From contig NZ_KB895547.1 in NCBI RefSeq assembly GCF_000374925.1, positions 1 through 64,000 on the forward strand: DNA of 64,000 bases, in the 5' to 3' direction. This stretch comes from Arthrobacter sp. 131MFCol6.1. GTDB taxonomy: Bacteria > Actinomycetota > Actinomycetes > Actinomycetales > Micrococcaceae. The translations under genes were made by a program, and so were the position numbers. Under the pieces are notes generated by a model, which saw nothing but the letters and a program-made list of their open reading frames with translations, searched no databases and was not told the origin of the DNA. The number at the start of each line of letters is the position of its first letter. Within the stretch, counting starts at the first letter, position 1. Shown here piece after piece: positions 15,012 to 23,968 of this stretch.

Positions 15012-16394
15012 TCAGCGGGTGGCTGCCACGGGGAGGCCTTCGCGTTCGGCGTCGGCCCGGTCCACGTCCTCCAGCGCGATGCCCTTGGTTTCCTTCAGGC
15101 TCAGCACTGCCACGGTGGTGATGGCGCAGGCGACCAGCAGGTAGATCGCGGTCGGCAGCCAGGAGCCGGTGTCCTTGAGCCACTGGGTGGCCAGGAGCGG
15201 CGCCAGCGAACCGGCGAAGATCGAGGTGACCTGCGAGCCGAGGGAGACGCCGGCGTAGCGCATCCGGGTCGGGAACAGCTCCGACATGAGGGCCGGCTGG
15301 CCGGCATACATGAAGGCGTGCAGGCACAGGCCGATCGTGACCGCCAGGACGATGATTACCGGGTTGCGGGTATCGAACATCGGGAAGGCGAAGAACGGCC
15401 AGGTGGCGCCGGTGACGGCACCGACGAGGTAGACCGGCTTCCGGCCCCAGCTGTCCACGAGGCGCCCGACCTGCGGGATGACGAGGAAGTGGACGACGTG
15501 GGCGATCAGCAGGGCCAGCAGCAGCGACGAGGTGTCGTACTTGTGCACGGACTTCAGGTAGACGATCGCGAAGCTGACCACGAGGTAGTACATGATGTTT
15601 TCCGCGAACCGGAGCCCCATGGCCTGCAGGATGCCCTTGGGGTATTTGCGGATGACTTCGCGGACGCCGTAGCTGGCGGACTGATCCTCTTCCAGTTGGG
15701 CCTTGGCCTCGAGGAAGATGGGCGATTCGGAGACGTGGGTGCGGATGTAGTAACCGACGAACACGATCACGGCGGAAAGCCAGAACGCCACCCGCCAGCC
15801 CCAGCTGAGGAAGTCGGCGGAGCTGAGCACGTTGGACATGATGAACAGGACCAGGGTGGCGAGCAGGTTGCCCACGGGAACGGCGGCCTGGGGCCAGCTG
15901 GACCAGAAGCCACGCGACTTGTTGGGGCTGTGCTCGGCGACGAGCAGGACCGCGCCGCCCCATTCACCGCCGAGGGCGAAGCCCTGGATGAACCGCAGGA
16001 AAACCAGCAGCGCCGGCGCCAGGTAGCCGAGGGTGGCGAAGCCCGGGAGGCAGCCCATAAGGAAGGTGGAGACACCGATGATGATGATGGTGAGCTGCAG
16101 GGTGGGCTTGCGGCCGAGCTTGTCGCCGATCTGGCCGAAGACGATGCCGCCCAGCGGGCGGGCCACGAAACCGACGGCGTAGGTCAGGAACGCCTGGATG
16201 ATGCCGTCCAGTTCGTTGCCCGTGGCGGGGAAGAAGTACTTGCCGAACACCAGGGTCGCGGCGGTGGCGTAGAGGAAGAATTCGTACCACTCGACGACGG
16301 TTCCCACCATCGATGCTGCGACGATTTTCTTGAGCCCGGAACCCTTGGATGCGGGTGCTACGGGGGTTGTTGCAGAGCGTTCGTTTACGCTCAT
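15012..16394 (-). CDS. MFS transporter, metabolite:H+ symporter (MHS) family
   Basis: This 460-residue transporter has twelve predicted helices. Signature stretches are SMVGTVVEWYEFFLYATAA, GGIVFGQIGDKLGRKPTLQ (motif A) and GFALGGEWGGAVLLVAEHSP, which mark the ProP/KgtP-like MHS family that imports carboxylates and related compounds with protons. The ATG at 16392-16394 follows AAGGAG. It is in an operon with the 3-hydroxybutyrate dehydrogenase gene and divergent from a LysR regulator, so 3-hydroxybutyrate or acetoacetate is the most sensible substrate guess. Confidence 0.88.
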   Translation of the reverse strand: MSVNERSATTPVAPASKGSGLKKIVAASMVGTVVEWYEFFLYATAATLVFGKYFFPATGNELDGIIQAFLTYAVGFVARPLGGIVFGQIGDKLGRKPTLQLTIIIIGVSTFLMGCLPGFATLGYLAPALLVFLRFIQGFALGGEWGGAVLLVAEHSPNKSRGFWSSWPQAAVPVGNLLATLVLFIMSNVLSSADFLSWGWRVAFWLSAVIVFVGYYIRTHVSESPIFLEAKAQLEEDQSASYGVREVIRKYPKGILQAMGLRFAENIMYYLVVSFAIVYLKSVHKYDTSSLLLALLIAHVVHFLVIPQVGRLVDSWGRKPVYLVGAVTGATWPFFAFPMFDTRNPVIIVLAVTIGLCLHAFMYAGQPALMSELFPTRMRYAGVSLGSQVTSIFAGSLAPLLATQWLKDTGSWLPTAIYLLVACAITTVAVLSLKETKGIALEDVDRADAEREGLPVAATR

Positions 16395-16452
16395 CTGGTT
16401 CTCCTTAGTGTCCACGGTGACACGCGCTGTGACGCACAGCACTGAAATGGCT

Positions 16453-16490
16453 CCATTGAGTATTGCCGCACATCCACGGCGATTCAATGG
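16453..16490. promoter_or_regulatory. Inverted-repeat operator candidate between MHS transporter and LysR genes
   Basis: CCATTGA at 16453-16459 is complementary to TCAATGG at 16484-16490, with a nested ATTGCCG/CGGCGAT pair inside. It sits in the 131-bp divergent promoter region, 36 bp before the LysR start. LysR regulators bind such dyads and control the divergent gene, so this is a reasonable recognition site. Confidence 0.4.
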
Positions 16491-16525
16491 CCAAACCGGC
16501 ACCCTATATGTGCAGAATTGCAGAT

Positions 16526-17443
16526 ATGAACGCCAATCCCGATGACCTGTTGGTCCTGCTCGCGGTGTCCCGTTCGGCGAAATTTACGACGGCGGCCCAG
16601 GCGCTCGGACTGAACCACACCACCGTCTCCCGGCGGATCGCGGCGCTGGAGAAGGCGCTGGGCGGCCGCGTGCTCTCGCGCGCCTCCGGCGGCTGGGAGC
16701 TCACCGAGCTCGGTGCCGAGGCCGTGCGGGTGGCCGAGCAGGTCGAGAGTGCCGTGCGCACCTTGGAACAGCCCGGGCACACGCCGGACCCCATCACCGG
16801 CGTCGTACGGATGACCGCGACGGACGGTTTCAGCGCCTACATCGCCGCCCCGGCCGTGGCCCGGCTCCGCCGCGACCATCCCGGCCTCAGCGTCGAGATC
16901 ATCACCGTGACGCGCCGGGCGCTCCAGCAGCGGTCCGGCCTGGACATCGAGGTGGTGGTCGGCGAGCCGCAGGTGCACCGGGCAGAGGCCGCGCGGCTCG
17001 GCGAGTACATGCTGGGAATGTATGCCTCCCGCGGCTACCTCGCCGAGTACGGCACCCCCGCGACCGTGGAGGAACTGACGGCCCACTCGCTGGTCTATTT
17101 TGTCGATTCGATGCTTCAGGTGGACGATCTGGACGCCCCGCGGCGGCTGGTGCCCACCATGCGGGACGGCCTCAGCTCTACCAACGTCTTCGTCCATGTG
17201 GAGGCCACCCGGGCCGGCGCCGGGATCGGGTTCCTGCCCTGTTTCGCGGCCGACCTGCATCCGGACCTCGTCCGGCTCCTGCCGGAGGAATTCGCGGAGC
17301 TGCTCCCCTACTGGATGGTGCTCCGGCCCGATTCGATGCGCCGGCCGGCAGTGGCCGCGCTCGTGCAGGCGCTGCGGGAGCAGACCGCGGCGCACCGCGA
17401 TGCCCTGCTGGGGCGGGGAGCAACCACATCGATTGCTCCGTAA
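16526..17443 (+). CDS. LysR-family transcriptional regulator
   Basis: The 305-residue protein has an N-terminal winged helix (DDLLVLLAVSRSAKFTTAAQ, then LNHTTVSRRIAALEKALGGR near 29-48) and a periplasmic-binding-like effector domain from about residue 85. The ATG at 16526 is chosen because an upstream in-frame ATG would add 21 residues outside the family pattern; no strong ribosome site is seen for either. It is divergent from the MHS transporter-dehydrogenase pair and probably controls it. Its last four codons and the TAA stop lie inside a 62-nt palindrome (17427-17488), so its C-terminus SIAP is repeat-derived. Confidence 0.88.
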   Translation: MNANPDDLLVLLAVSRSAKFTTAAQALGLNHTTVSRRIAALEKALGGRVLSRASGGWELTELGAEAVRVAEQVESAVRTLEQPGHTPDPITGVVRMTATDGFSAYIAAPAVARLRRDHPGLSVEIITVTRRALQQRSGLDIEVVVGEPQVHRAEAARLGEYMLGMYASRGYLAEYGTPATVEELTAHSLVYFVDSMLQVDDLDAPRRLVPTMRDGLSSTNVFVHVEATRAGAGIGFLPCFAADLHPDLVRLLPEEFAELLPYWMVLRPDSMRRPAVAALVQALREQTAAHRDALLGRGATTSIAP

Positions 17444-17488
17444 CCGCCGTTATGGTGCCGTAAAAGGGCCGCTATGGAGCAGTCGGCG
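17427..17488. repeat. 62-nt palindromic repeat, type 1 copy (between convergent genes)
   Basis: CATCGATTGCTCCGTAA (17427-17443) and CTATGGAGCAGTCGGCG (17472-17488) form the arms. Read in the opposite orientation it aligns over its full length with the element at 6955-7016. The left arm contains the TAA stop of the LysR gene and the right arm contains the TAG stop of the spermidine-synthase-like gene on the other strand. It therefore acts as a shared 3' boundary for both genes and probably as a two-way terminator. Confidence 0.75.
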
Positions 17489-18425
17489 TCCCTGCGCGGG
17501 GCCCAGCCGGGGGCTCGACGGGCGGCTCCACGAGAACGGGCGTCTTCGGGTCATGCCGGACGGCGGCGCCGGCCGCGAACGCCCGCACCTTTTCGTCGTT
17601 CCAGATGTGAGCCGGCACCGCACCGCCGAGCAGGCGCCGCGCGAGGCCGGGGTCGTCGTCGAACGGGACATCGCTGCCGGCCATGACCATGTTGCCGTAG
17701 CGCCGGCCCTTCAGCATGGCCGGATCCGCGATGATCACGGTGTACGCGAAGGCGTCGGCGATGGTGGCGGCGTCCTCGCGGGCATTCTTGAGGTCCGGGG
17801 CGTCGCCGGAGTTGACCACATATATCCCGCCCGGCGCCAGGACGCGCCTGGCGTGCCCGATGAATTCCCGGGTGGTCAGCGGCCGCGGGGTCAGCGAGCC
17901 GGCGAAGACGTCGCGGATGATCAGGTCCCGGGTCTGCGGGGTCAGGCCCTCCGTGACCTCGCGGGCCTCCCCCACGCGCAGGCGCAGCAGCGGTGCCTTG
18001 GGCAGGTCGAACCAGCCCCGGACGTAGTCGGCAAGCTTGCCGTCCAGCTCCACCACCACCTGGCGGGCGTCCGGATAGGAGGCGTGGAAATAGCGCGCCA
18101 GCGAGCATGCTCCCCCGCCGAGGTGCAGGGCGCGCAACCTGGGCCCAGGCTCCCGCGGCCAGCGCGACTCCACCAGGGCTGCGATCCAGCGCATGTACTC
18201 GAAGTCCAGGAACAACGGGTCCGCGAGGTCAATGTGCGAGCTCATGACGCCGTTGATGCGCAGGAGCCAGCCGGTGGAATTGTCCTGGTCCGGGATCAGC
18301 TCGCAGTCCCCGGTATCGATGTAATACACCCCGGCCACAGGACCGGCCGGGCGGGAACCCTTGGGCACTTCCACCACTCCCGGCCCGGCGGTTTGGGCGC
18401 CCCGCCCTTTGCCCCGCTTGGCCAT
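17472..18425 (-). CDS. Spermidine synthase-like SAM-dependent methyltransferase-fold protein
   Basis: The 317-residue protein has a Rossmann-like fold of the spermidine synthase/methyltransferase superfamily: LRALHLGGGACSLARYFHA holds the glycine-rich nucleotide loop, VVVELD is the acidic ribose-binding strand, and RDLIIRDVFAG follows. Spermidine synthases bind decarboxylated SAM; these actinobacterial relatives often have unknown activity ('fused MFS/spermidine synthase' type without the membrane part). The start is the ATG at 18423-18425 after GGGGGA. The C-terminus is Pro-rich and ends in PTAP encoded by a palindromic repeat. No polyamine gene is adjacent. Confidence 0.7.
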   Translation of the reverse strand: MAKRGKGRGAQTAGPGVVEVPKGSRPAGPVAGVYYIDTGDCELIPDQDNSTGWLLRINGVMSSHIDLADPLFLDFEYMRWIAALVESRWPREPGPRLRALHLGGGACSLARYFHASYPDARQVVVELDGKLADYVRGWFDLPKAPLLRLRVGEAREVTEGLTPQTRDLIIRDVFAGSLTPRPLTTREFIGHARRVLAPGGIYVVNSGDAPDLKNAREDAATIADAFAYTVIIADPAMLKGRRYGNMVMAGSDVPFDDDPGLARRLLGGAVPAHIWNDEKVRAFAAGAAVRHDPKTPVLVEPPVEPPAGPRAGTPTAP

Positions 18426-18582
18426 CAGCTTTCCCCCGCATTGTGCATGCTTCAACCCTAGTTCACCGGCAGCCCCGCCCCGGGCCCAGGGAACCGGGGA
18501 ACCGGGACCCGGGTCCGGGTCCGGGTCCGGGACCGTGCCCAGGGGCCGGGTGGCACCGCACCGCAGGCCGCGGGCAGCCCGC

Positions 18583-18596
18583 GGGACCAAAGCCCC
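18583..18596 (+). promoter_or_regulatory. DosR-like box upstream of the universal stress protein gene
   Basis: GGGACCAAAGCCCC matches the mycobacterial DosR core GGGACTWWAGTCCC at 12 of 14 positions and lies 84 bp before the start codon. The same 14-mer with one change lies upstream of the PEP synthase gene, and similarity continues into the flanks (CCTAGCC versus CCTGACC). The USP and PEP synthase families are DosR/OsdR targets in other actinobacteria. Binding is inference. Confidence 0.5.
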
Positions 18597-18679
18597 TAGC
18601 CATTCCCGGGCCGCAGGGTTCTACTGGGGCTGCACAGAGTGCCGGGCGAAGGGGTGCGTCCGCCGAGCCGGGAGGGAAA

Positions 18680-19591
18680 ATGTCGGCACCCACAGGGCAA
18701 CAGGGCGGCACCGTGGCGGTCGGCTACGGCGGGTCCGGGGCCGCCCAACTCGCCGTTCGCTGGGCGGCCGAATACGCGGCCGCGGCCGGGCTGAACCTCC
18801 TGGTGGTCCATGCCTGGGTGTGGCCGGTATTCACCAAGAACCTGGGCCCCGTCAAAGGGGTGGCCGGCAGCGGGCTGCGGCACTCCGCGGAAGCCATCCT
18901 CGCCGAGGGCGTTGAACTGGCCCGCAAGGCCGTCCTCGAAGCAGCCGGAGCCGCGCCGCCGGGCCTCGAGCCAACCGTTTCCGAGAATGGGCCGGAACGC
19001 CCGGGCCCCGCCGTCGACGGGCTCATGGAGGCCGGGCTCGCGGCACCCGTGCTGCGCGACGCCGCCCGGGACGCACGGCTGCTGGTAGTCGGCAGCCGGG
19101 GCCTCGGCGCCGTCCTGGGCCAGGTGGCCGGCTCGGTCTGCATTGATCTGGCCGGCTCGGCACCCTGCCCGGTGATGATCATCCGGCGCCCGCGCCGCCG
19201 TGCCCACCCCGTCGTGGTGGGAGTCGATGCCTCGCCCCGCAGCCCGGCCACGGTGGCCGAGGCCGTCCGCCTGGCCAAAGTCCTGGGCGCCCCGCTGCAC
19301 CTCGTCCACGTCGAGCCGCTGCGCGGCGGGGCGCGGGAAGAGCACGGCCGCCACGCCATGCTCCAGGGCCAAGAGCTGCTCGACCGCGCCATCGACGAGG
19401 CCCGCGGGCTGGCGCCAGGGCTGGAGGTTTCCGGCGTCCTGCGCGAGGGCCATGGCGCCCGGGAGCTCCTCGACGCCGCGGACGACGCCGACGTCCTGGT
19501 GCTCGGGACCCACAACCCCGCGGCCGGAGCCGGCAACACGGTCTCCGCCGTGCTGCACAAGGCGCGCTGCAACGTGCTGGTCACCCGCTAG
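18680..19591 (+). CDS. Universal stress protein with two UspA domains
   Basis: The 303-residue protein holds two tandem UspA domains, about 10-165 and 175-303. The first has the ATP-binding signature [18 protein letters not shown] (G-2x-G-9x-G-S type); the second ends [20 protein letters not shown], where that motif is degenerate. Tandem UspA proteins in actinobacteria support survival in hypoxia and stationary phase. The ATG at 18680 follows GGAGGG. A DosR-like box lies 84 bp upstream, and an alcohol dehydrogenase gene follows after 55 bp in the same direction, as in known hypoxia clusters. Family call is firm. Confidence 0.9.
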   Translation: MSAPTGQQGGTVAVGYGGSGAAQLAVRWAAEYAAAAGLNLLVVHAWVWPVFTKNLGPVKGVAGSGLRHSAEAILAEGVELARKAVLEAAGAAPPGLEPTVSENGPERPGPAVDGLMEAGLAAPVLRDAARDARLLVVGSRGLGAVLGQVAGSVCIDLAGSAPCPVMIIRRPRRRAHPVVVGVDASPRSPATVAEAVRLAKVLGAPLHLVHVEPLRGGAREEHGRHAMLQGQELLDRAIDEARGLAPGLEVSGVLREGHGARELLDAADDADVLVLGTHNPAAGAGNTVSAVLHKARCNVLVTR

Positions 19592-19646
19592 CCGCCGCGA
19601 ACGTAACCGATGCGGACCTGCACAGGCTGCAGAGAAGGAGGCCGCG

Positions 19647-20654
19647 GTGCGCGCCTGGCAAGTTGGACGTCCGGGGCCCATGTCCAGCGGGCCCCTCGTG
19701 GCCGCCGACCACCCGGACCCTGTGCCGGGACGCGGAGAGGTCCTGCTGAAAGTGCGGGTCTGCGGTGTGTGCCGCACGGACTTGCACCTGGCCGAGGGCG
19801 ACCTCCCGCCGCGGCACCCCGGGATTATCCCGGGACACGAGGTAGTGGGCGAGGTGATCGGGCAGGGCCCGGGGGCCGCCAGGTTCGGCCTTGGCGAACG
19901 GGTGGGCGTGGCCTGGCTGGGCGGTACCTGCGGCGCCTGCCGGTTCTGCCTGCGCGGCCAGGAAAACCTCTGCCTGTCGCCCACGTTTACCGGCTGGGAC
20001 CGCGACGGCGGGTACGCCGAGCTCATCACGGTGGCGGAGAACTTCGCCTACCGGATCCCGGAGACGTTTAGCGATGAGGAGGCCGCACCGCTCCTGTGCG
20101 CAGGCATCATCGGCTACCGTGCCCTGACCCGGGCCGAACTGCCGATCGGCGGGCGGCTGGGCATCTACGGGTTCGGCGGCTCAGCGCATCTGGCCGCCCA
20201 AATCGCCCTCTACCGCGGTGCCCGCGTGTACGTCATGACCCGGTCCGCGCAGGCGCGTGCGCTGGCCCTGGACCTGGGTGCGACGTTCGTGGGCGGGGCC
20301 GAGGAACAACCGCCCGATCCCCTGGATGCCGCGATCCTCTTCGCCCCCGCGGGCGGGCTGGTGCCGGTTGCGCTCCGTGCTCTGGACCGCGGCGGGACGC
20401 TCGCCGTCGCGGGCATCCACCTGAGCGATATTCCGTCCCTGCACTACGCCGACGAGCTCTTCGAAGAGCGCCAACTGCGCAGCGTCACCGCCAACACCAG
20501 GGCCGACGGCGAAGAGTTCTTCCGGATCGCCGCCGAGATCCCGCTCCGCCCGACCACTGTGGCGTACCCGTTCGAGGCCGCGGACCAGGCCCTGCGGGAC
20601 CTGGCGGAGGACCGGATCACCGGAGCGGCCGTGCTGCACCTGGACGCGACGTAG
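19647..20654 (+). CDS. Zinc-dependent alcohol dehydrogenase family protein
   Basis: The 335-residue enzyme starts at a GTG after AAGGAG. It shows the catalytic-zinc segment [28 protein letters not shown], and the four-cysteine structural-zinc lobe ([15 protein letters not shown]). The coenzyme-binding stretch is [15 protein letters not shown], a GxGGxxH variant of the GxGGxG motif. It resembles the AdhA-type propanol-preferring dehydrogenases. Zn alcohol dehydrogenases sit beside universal stress genes in actinobacterial hypoxia loci, where they probably re-oxidise NADH by fermentation. It is likely co-transcribed with the USP gene. Confidence 0.9.
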   Translation: MRAWQVGRPGPMSSGPLVAADHPDPVPGRGEVLLKVRVCGVCRTDLHLAEGDLPPRHPGIIPGHEVVGEVIGQGPGAARFGLGERVGVAWLGGTCGACRFCLRGQENLCLSPTFTGWDRDGGYAELITVAENFAYRIPETFSDEEAAPLLCAGIIGYRALTRAELPIGGRLGIYGFGGSAHLAAQIALYRGARVYVMTRSAQARALALDLGATFVGGAEEQPPDPLDAAILFAPAGGLVPVALRALDRGGTLAVAGIHLSDIPSLHYADELFEERQLRSVTANTRADGEEFFRIAAEIPLRPTTVAYPFEAADQALRDLAEDRITGAAVLHLDAT

Positions 20655-20695
20655 CCCGGAACCATCGCAGGCGAGTCGCTGCAAAAACGCCCAGG

Positions 20696-23600
20696 TCACG
20701 CCCCGCGCGTCCAGCCCGGGGTCCCGGCATCCCGGCGGAACTCGTGCTCCTGGCCCGCCCGGAGCAGCACCTTCTCGACGCCCACCCGCACCAGCACCGG
20801 AGACGCGTCCCCCGGGGCGGCCGACACCCGCAGCCGGTCCGGGCCGAGGTGCACGGCCAGCAACTGGTCACGGTAGCGGACCTGGAACTCCACCCGGGAC
20901 AGCTCGGCGGGCAGCCGCGGGGTGAAGTCCAGGGCGTCCCGGGTGATCCGTAGCCCGGCGAAGCTGCGCTGGATCACGTCGATCGAGCCTGCCATGGCGC
21001 CCAGGTGGATGCCCGCGCGCGTGGTGCCGCCCTGGGTATCGTCCAGGTCCGTGTCCAGGGCTTCCCGGAAGGTCGCCCATGCCCGCTCCGGATCGTGCTG
21101 CGCCAGCACCGAGGCATGGGTGACCCGGCTAAGGGTGGAGCCGTGCGCGGTCCGGGCCAGGTAAAAGTCAACGGTGGCCGCGATCTGCGCCGGCGCGACG
21201 TCGTAGCCCATCCGGCGCAGGAACCCCAGGAGCTGGTCCTCGCCCAGGACATACAGGAGCATGAGGACGTCCGCCTGTTTGGCCAGCCGATAGTGGTTGG
21301 TGCTGTCCCCTTCGGCTTCGAGAATCAGGTCCAGCCGTTCGATGTTGCGGTAGGCGCGTCGGTAGTGATTCCAGTCGAGTTCCCGCAGGGCGCCGTAACC
21401 GTCGAACTGGCTGATGATGCCGCCGTCGTGGAAGGGAACGAACATGCGACGGCTCAGGTGCGCCCAGGCGTCGATTTCCGCGCCCGTGATCCCCAGCCGT
21501 GCCCGGAGTTCCTCCATGTCGAAACCCCGTACTGAATGTATGATCCAGACCGCCTGGTCAAACACCCAGGCCGCCATGATGTTGGTGTAGGCGTTGTCGT
21601 CCAGCCCGCCGCCGGGGTTTCCCGGATGGCCGGTGTGGTACTCATCCGGGCCCATGACGCCTTTGATGTGGAACCGGTCCTGGGCGGCGTCGTGCTCCGC
21701 CAGGGAGACGAACAGCCTGGCGACGTCCACCACAATCTCGGCGCCGTGCCGGGTCAGCCAGGCCCGGTCCTGGGTCGCTTCGAAGTACTGCCAGGCGTTG
21801 TAGGCGACCGCCAGTCCAACATGCCGCTGCAGGCGGGAGTAGTCCGGCATCCAGTGCCCGGAAAGCTTGTTGAACAGGAACTTGGGTGTCTGCTCGGTGC
21901 CGTCGCTGCCGCTCTGCCACGGAAAAAGCGCGCCGCGCAGCCCGGCCTTCCGGGCCGCGTCCCGCGCGGTTCCCAGCCGCCGCCAGCGGTAGTCAATCAG
22001 CTCGCGGGCCACCGCGGGCAGCCGGGAGTTCAGGACGGGCAGGACGAAGAGTTCATCCCAGAAGATGTGCCCCCGGTAGCCTTCGCCGTGGAGTCCCCGG
22101 GCCGGGACCCCGGCATCGAGCTCGGCAGTGTGGGTGGTCAGTGTCTGCAGCAGATGGAAAACGTGCAGGTTCAGGATCAGCTGGGCCTGGGACGGGGCAT
22201 CGGATTCGATGATGAACGGTGCCAGCAGCAGGCTCCATGCCGCGTCGTGGTCCGCCAGCAGCGCGTCGAACTCCTGGGGTGCGCGCGAGAGCACCGCGAG
22301 CGCCCCCGAGACTGGCGAGGCGACGGCGTGGTCCCGGGAGGTGGCGACGGCGGCTGTCTTGGTGACCGTGACGGGGATGCCGTCAGTGACCTGCAGCTCG
22401 AAGCGGTGGCTGTACATGCCTCCGGCCGACTCGGGAACCGCGCTGGCCCCGACAGTCCCGGGAACTCCGCCGGAAATCCGGGTCCGCAGCGCCAGGGCGA
22501 TCCCGATCCTGCTCCCGGACGTCTGCACCTGAACCGTCAGCTCCGCGGCGTCCGAACCGTCCTCCGACGAAGACACCGACGAGGACACCGCCACCGCTGT
22601 CAGGTGCCGGTTGGCCAGTTGGGCGTCCTCGGGCACGTTGGAGTTGGTGACGCCGGTGTCGCAACCGCTGCAGATGCTGACGGACCCGCTCCACCCGACG
22701 GCGGTCAGCGTGGTTTCCAGTGCGGCCAGGTGGGGCTCGGCCATGGACACGAGCCGGCGCTGGAGTACCTGAAGCTGCCGTCCGGCGTCGTCCACCAAGA
22801 GCGCTTCCCGGCTCAGCAGGGCCCGCTTGAGGTCCAGGGTGCGCCGCTCGCTGCGGAGCGTCAGGCCGCCGTCGGACCACCACGCACCGTCGCCCACCCG
22901 GACATCCAGCGGCAGCCAGTCCGGGATGTTAACCATGTGCTCGTCCACGGTTTCTACGCCCTGGACGACGCTCGCGAGGCTGTTGTAGACGCCCGCAAGG
23001 TAGCTGCCGGGATAGTGGGCGTCCCCCGCGCGGTGTTCCGGGGCGGCGCCGCGGGTGGCGAGGTAGCCGTTGCCGAGCGTGGTCAGCGCCTCCCGGTGCC
23101 CTTCGTGGGCAGGATCGAAGCCCTCGTACACCAGCAGCCACGGGTGCGTAATGACCAGCCCGATGTCCAGTTCACTGACGTCTTCAACCACGACGTCGGC
23201 GCCCGCGGCTTCCAGCGCGGCCCGCCGCCCGGCCCGGTCGAGGCCGACCACGAGCGCGAATCCCCCACGCCGCCCGGCGTCCACCCCCGCCGCGGCCCCG
23301 GCGATCACCATGGCCCGGGCCGGGGTGATCTCCAGCCGGCGGGCGGCCTCCAGGGCCAGCTCCGGCGCTGGCACTCCGGCGGCGCCGTTGTCCAGGGCAG
23401 CCTGGCCGTCCACGATGTGGTCAAAGACATCGGCAAGGCCCGCTGCTGCAACGATCGCGGCGTCGTTAAGGCCGGACGTGGCGAGGACCACCGGGATCCG
23501 CCCTGCCCGGAGGCGTTCAAGAAGCGCGGCGGTGCCGGGGAAGACGGGGACGGGCCGGCCCGCGGACAGGGCTTCGAAGATCTTGTTCTGGCGCCGCGCG

Positions 23601-23911
23601 AGCCCGAACGCCGTCCACCCTGCCGGGCTGTCCGCGGGCGAGCCGCGGGGAATGGCGACCCCGCGCGAGGCGAGGAACCCGGCCACGCCGTCCTCCAGGG
23701 TCCGGCCCTCGATGCAGCGTGCGAATTCGTCGTCCGTGAGGGACCCGCGCCGCGCGCCGGCGGGAAGCCGGGGGTCCTTCATGAGGTCGTCCACGAGCTG
23801 TTTCCAGGCCGCGGCGCGGAGCTCGCCGGTGTCTGTCACGACTCCGTCGAGCTCGAAGATCACGGCATCGACGGGCGCCAGCGCGGCGGCAACTGTGGGC
23901 GACTCCGTCAT
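20696..23911 (-). CDS. HAD-GH65 fusion: phosphomutase-like domain plus disaccharide phosphorylase
   Basis: This 1071-residue protein joins an N-terminal beta-phosphoglucomutase-like HAD domain (about 14-250) to a glycoside hydrolase family 65 phosphorylase (about 265-1060). The GH65 part has the general-acid motif MGPDEYH, Glu757, and LDDNAYTNIMAAW, plus IFWDELFVLPVL; such enzymes split trehalose, trehalose-6-phosphate, maltose or kojibiose with phosphate. In the HAD domain the nucleophile Asp of DxD is Glu20 (VIFELDGVVTDT), so phosphomutase activity may be lost. A related HAD-phosphatase-GH65 protein (Rv2006) lies in the M. tuberculosis DosR region. Substrate is not readable. Confidence 0.85.
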   Translation of the reverse strand: MTESPTVAAALAPVDAVIFELDGVVTDTGELRAAAWKQLVDDLMKDPRLPAGARRGSLTDDEFARCIEGRTLEDGVAGFLASRGVAIPRGSPADSPAGWTAFGLARRQNKIFEALSAGRPVPVFPGTAALLERLRAGRIPVVLATSGLNDAAIVAAAGLADVFDHIVDGQAALDNGAAGVPAPELALEAARRLEITPARAMVIAGAAAGVDAGRRGGFALVVGLDRAGRRAALEAAGADVVVEDVSELDIGLVITHPWLLVYEGFDPAHEGHREALTTLGNGYLATRGAAPEHRAGDAHYPGSYLAGVYNSLASVVQGVETVDEHMVNIPDWLPLDVRVGDGAWWSDGGLTLRSERRTLDLKRALLSREALLVDDAGRQLQVLQRRLVSMAEPHLAALETTLTAVGWSGSVSICSGCDTGVTNSNVPEDAQLANRHLTAVAVSSSVSSSEDGSDAAELTVQVQTSGSRIGIALALRTRISGGVPGTVGASAVPESAGGMYSHRFELQVTDGIPVTVTKTAAVATSRDHAVASPVSGALAVLSRAPQEFDALLADHDAAWSLLLAPFIIESDAPSQAQLILNLHVFHLLQTLTTHTAELDAGVPARGLHGEGYRGHIFWDELFVLPVLNSRLPAVARELIDYRWRRLGTARDAARKAGLRGALFPWQSGSDGTEQTPKFLFNKLSGHWMPDYSRLQRHVGLAVAYNAWQYFEATQDRAWLTRHGAEIVVDVARLFVSLAEHDAAQDRFHIKGVMGPDEYHTGHPGNPGGGLDDNAYTNIMAAWVFDQAVWIIHSVRGFDMEELRARLGITGAEIDAWAHLSRRMFVPFHDGGIISQFDGYGALRELDWNHYRRAYRNIERLDLILEAEGDSTNHYRLAKQADVLMLLYVLGEDQLLGFLRRMGYDVAPAQIAATVDFYLARTAHGSTLSRVTHASVLAQHDPERAWATFREALDTDLDDTQGGTTRAGIHLGAMAGSIDVIQRSFAGLRITRDALDFTPRLPAELSRVEFQVRYRDQLLAVHLGPDRLRVSAAPGDASPVLVRVGVEKVLLRAGQEHEFRRDAGTPGWTRGA

Positions 23912-23968
23912 GGCCCAGTCCTATCAGCGATCGGTGCGGGGCGACAGCGGCGTTTGGCCCGGCTGCGC

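Noticed and set aside
18500..18536. CCGGGT short tandem repeats upstream of the universal stress gene
   Set aside because: A few copies of a 6-bp GC-rich unit are expected in such DNA, and no regulatory or gene feature depends on them.
23951..23964. DosR-like box before the HAD-GH65 fusion (GGGCCAAACGCC on the minus strand)
   Set aside because: Only the left half resembles the motif and the right half fails, so it was not counted.
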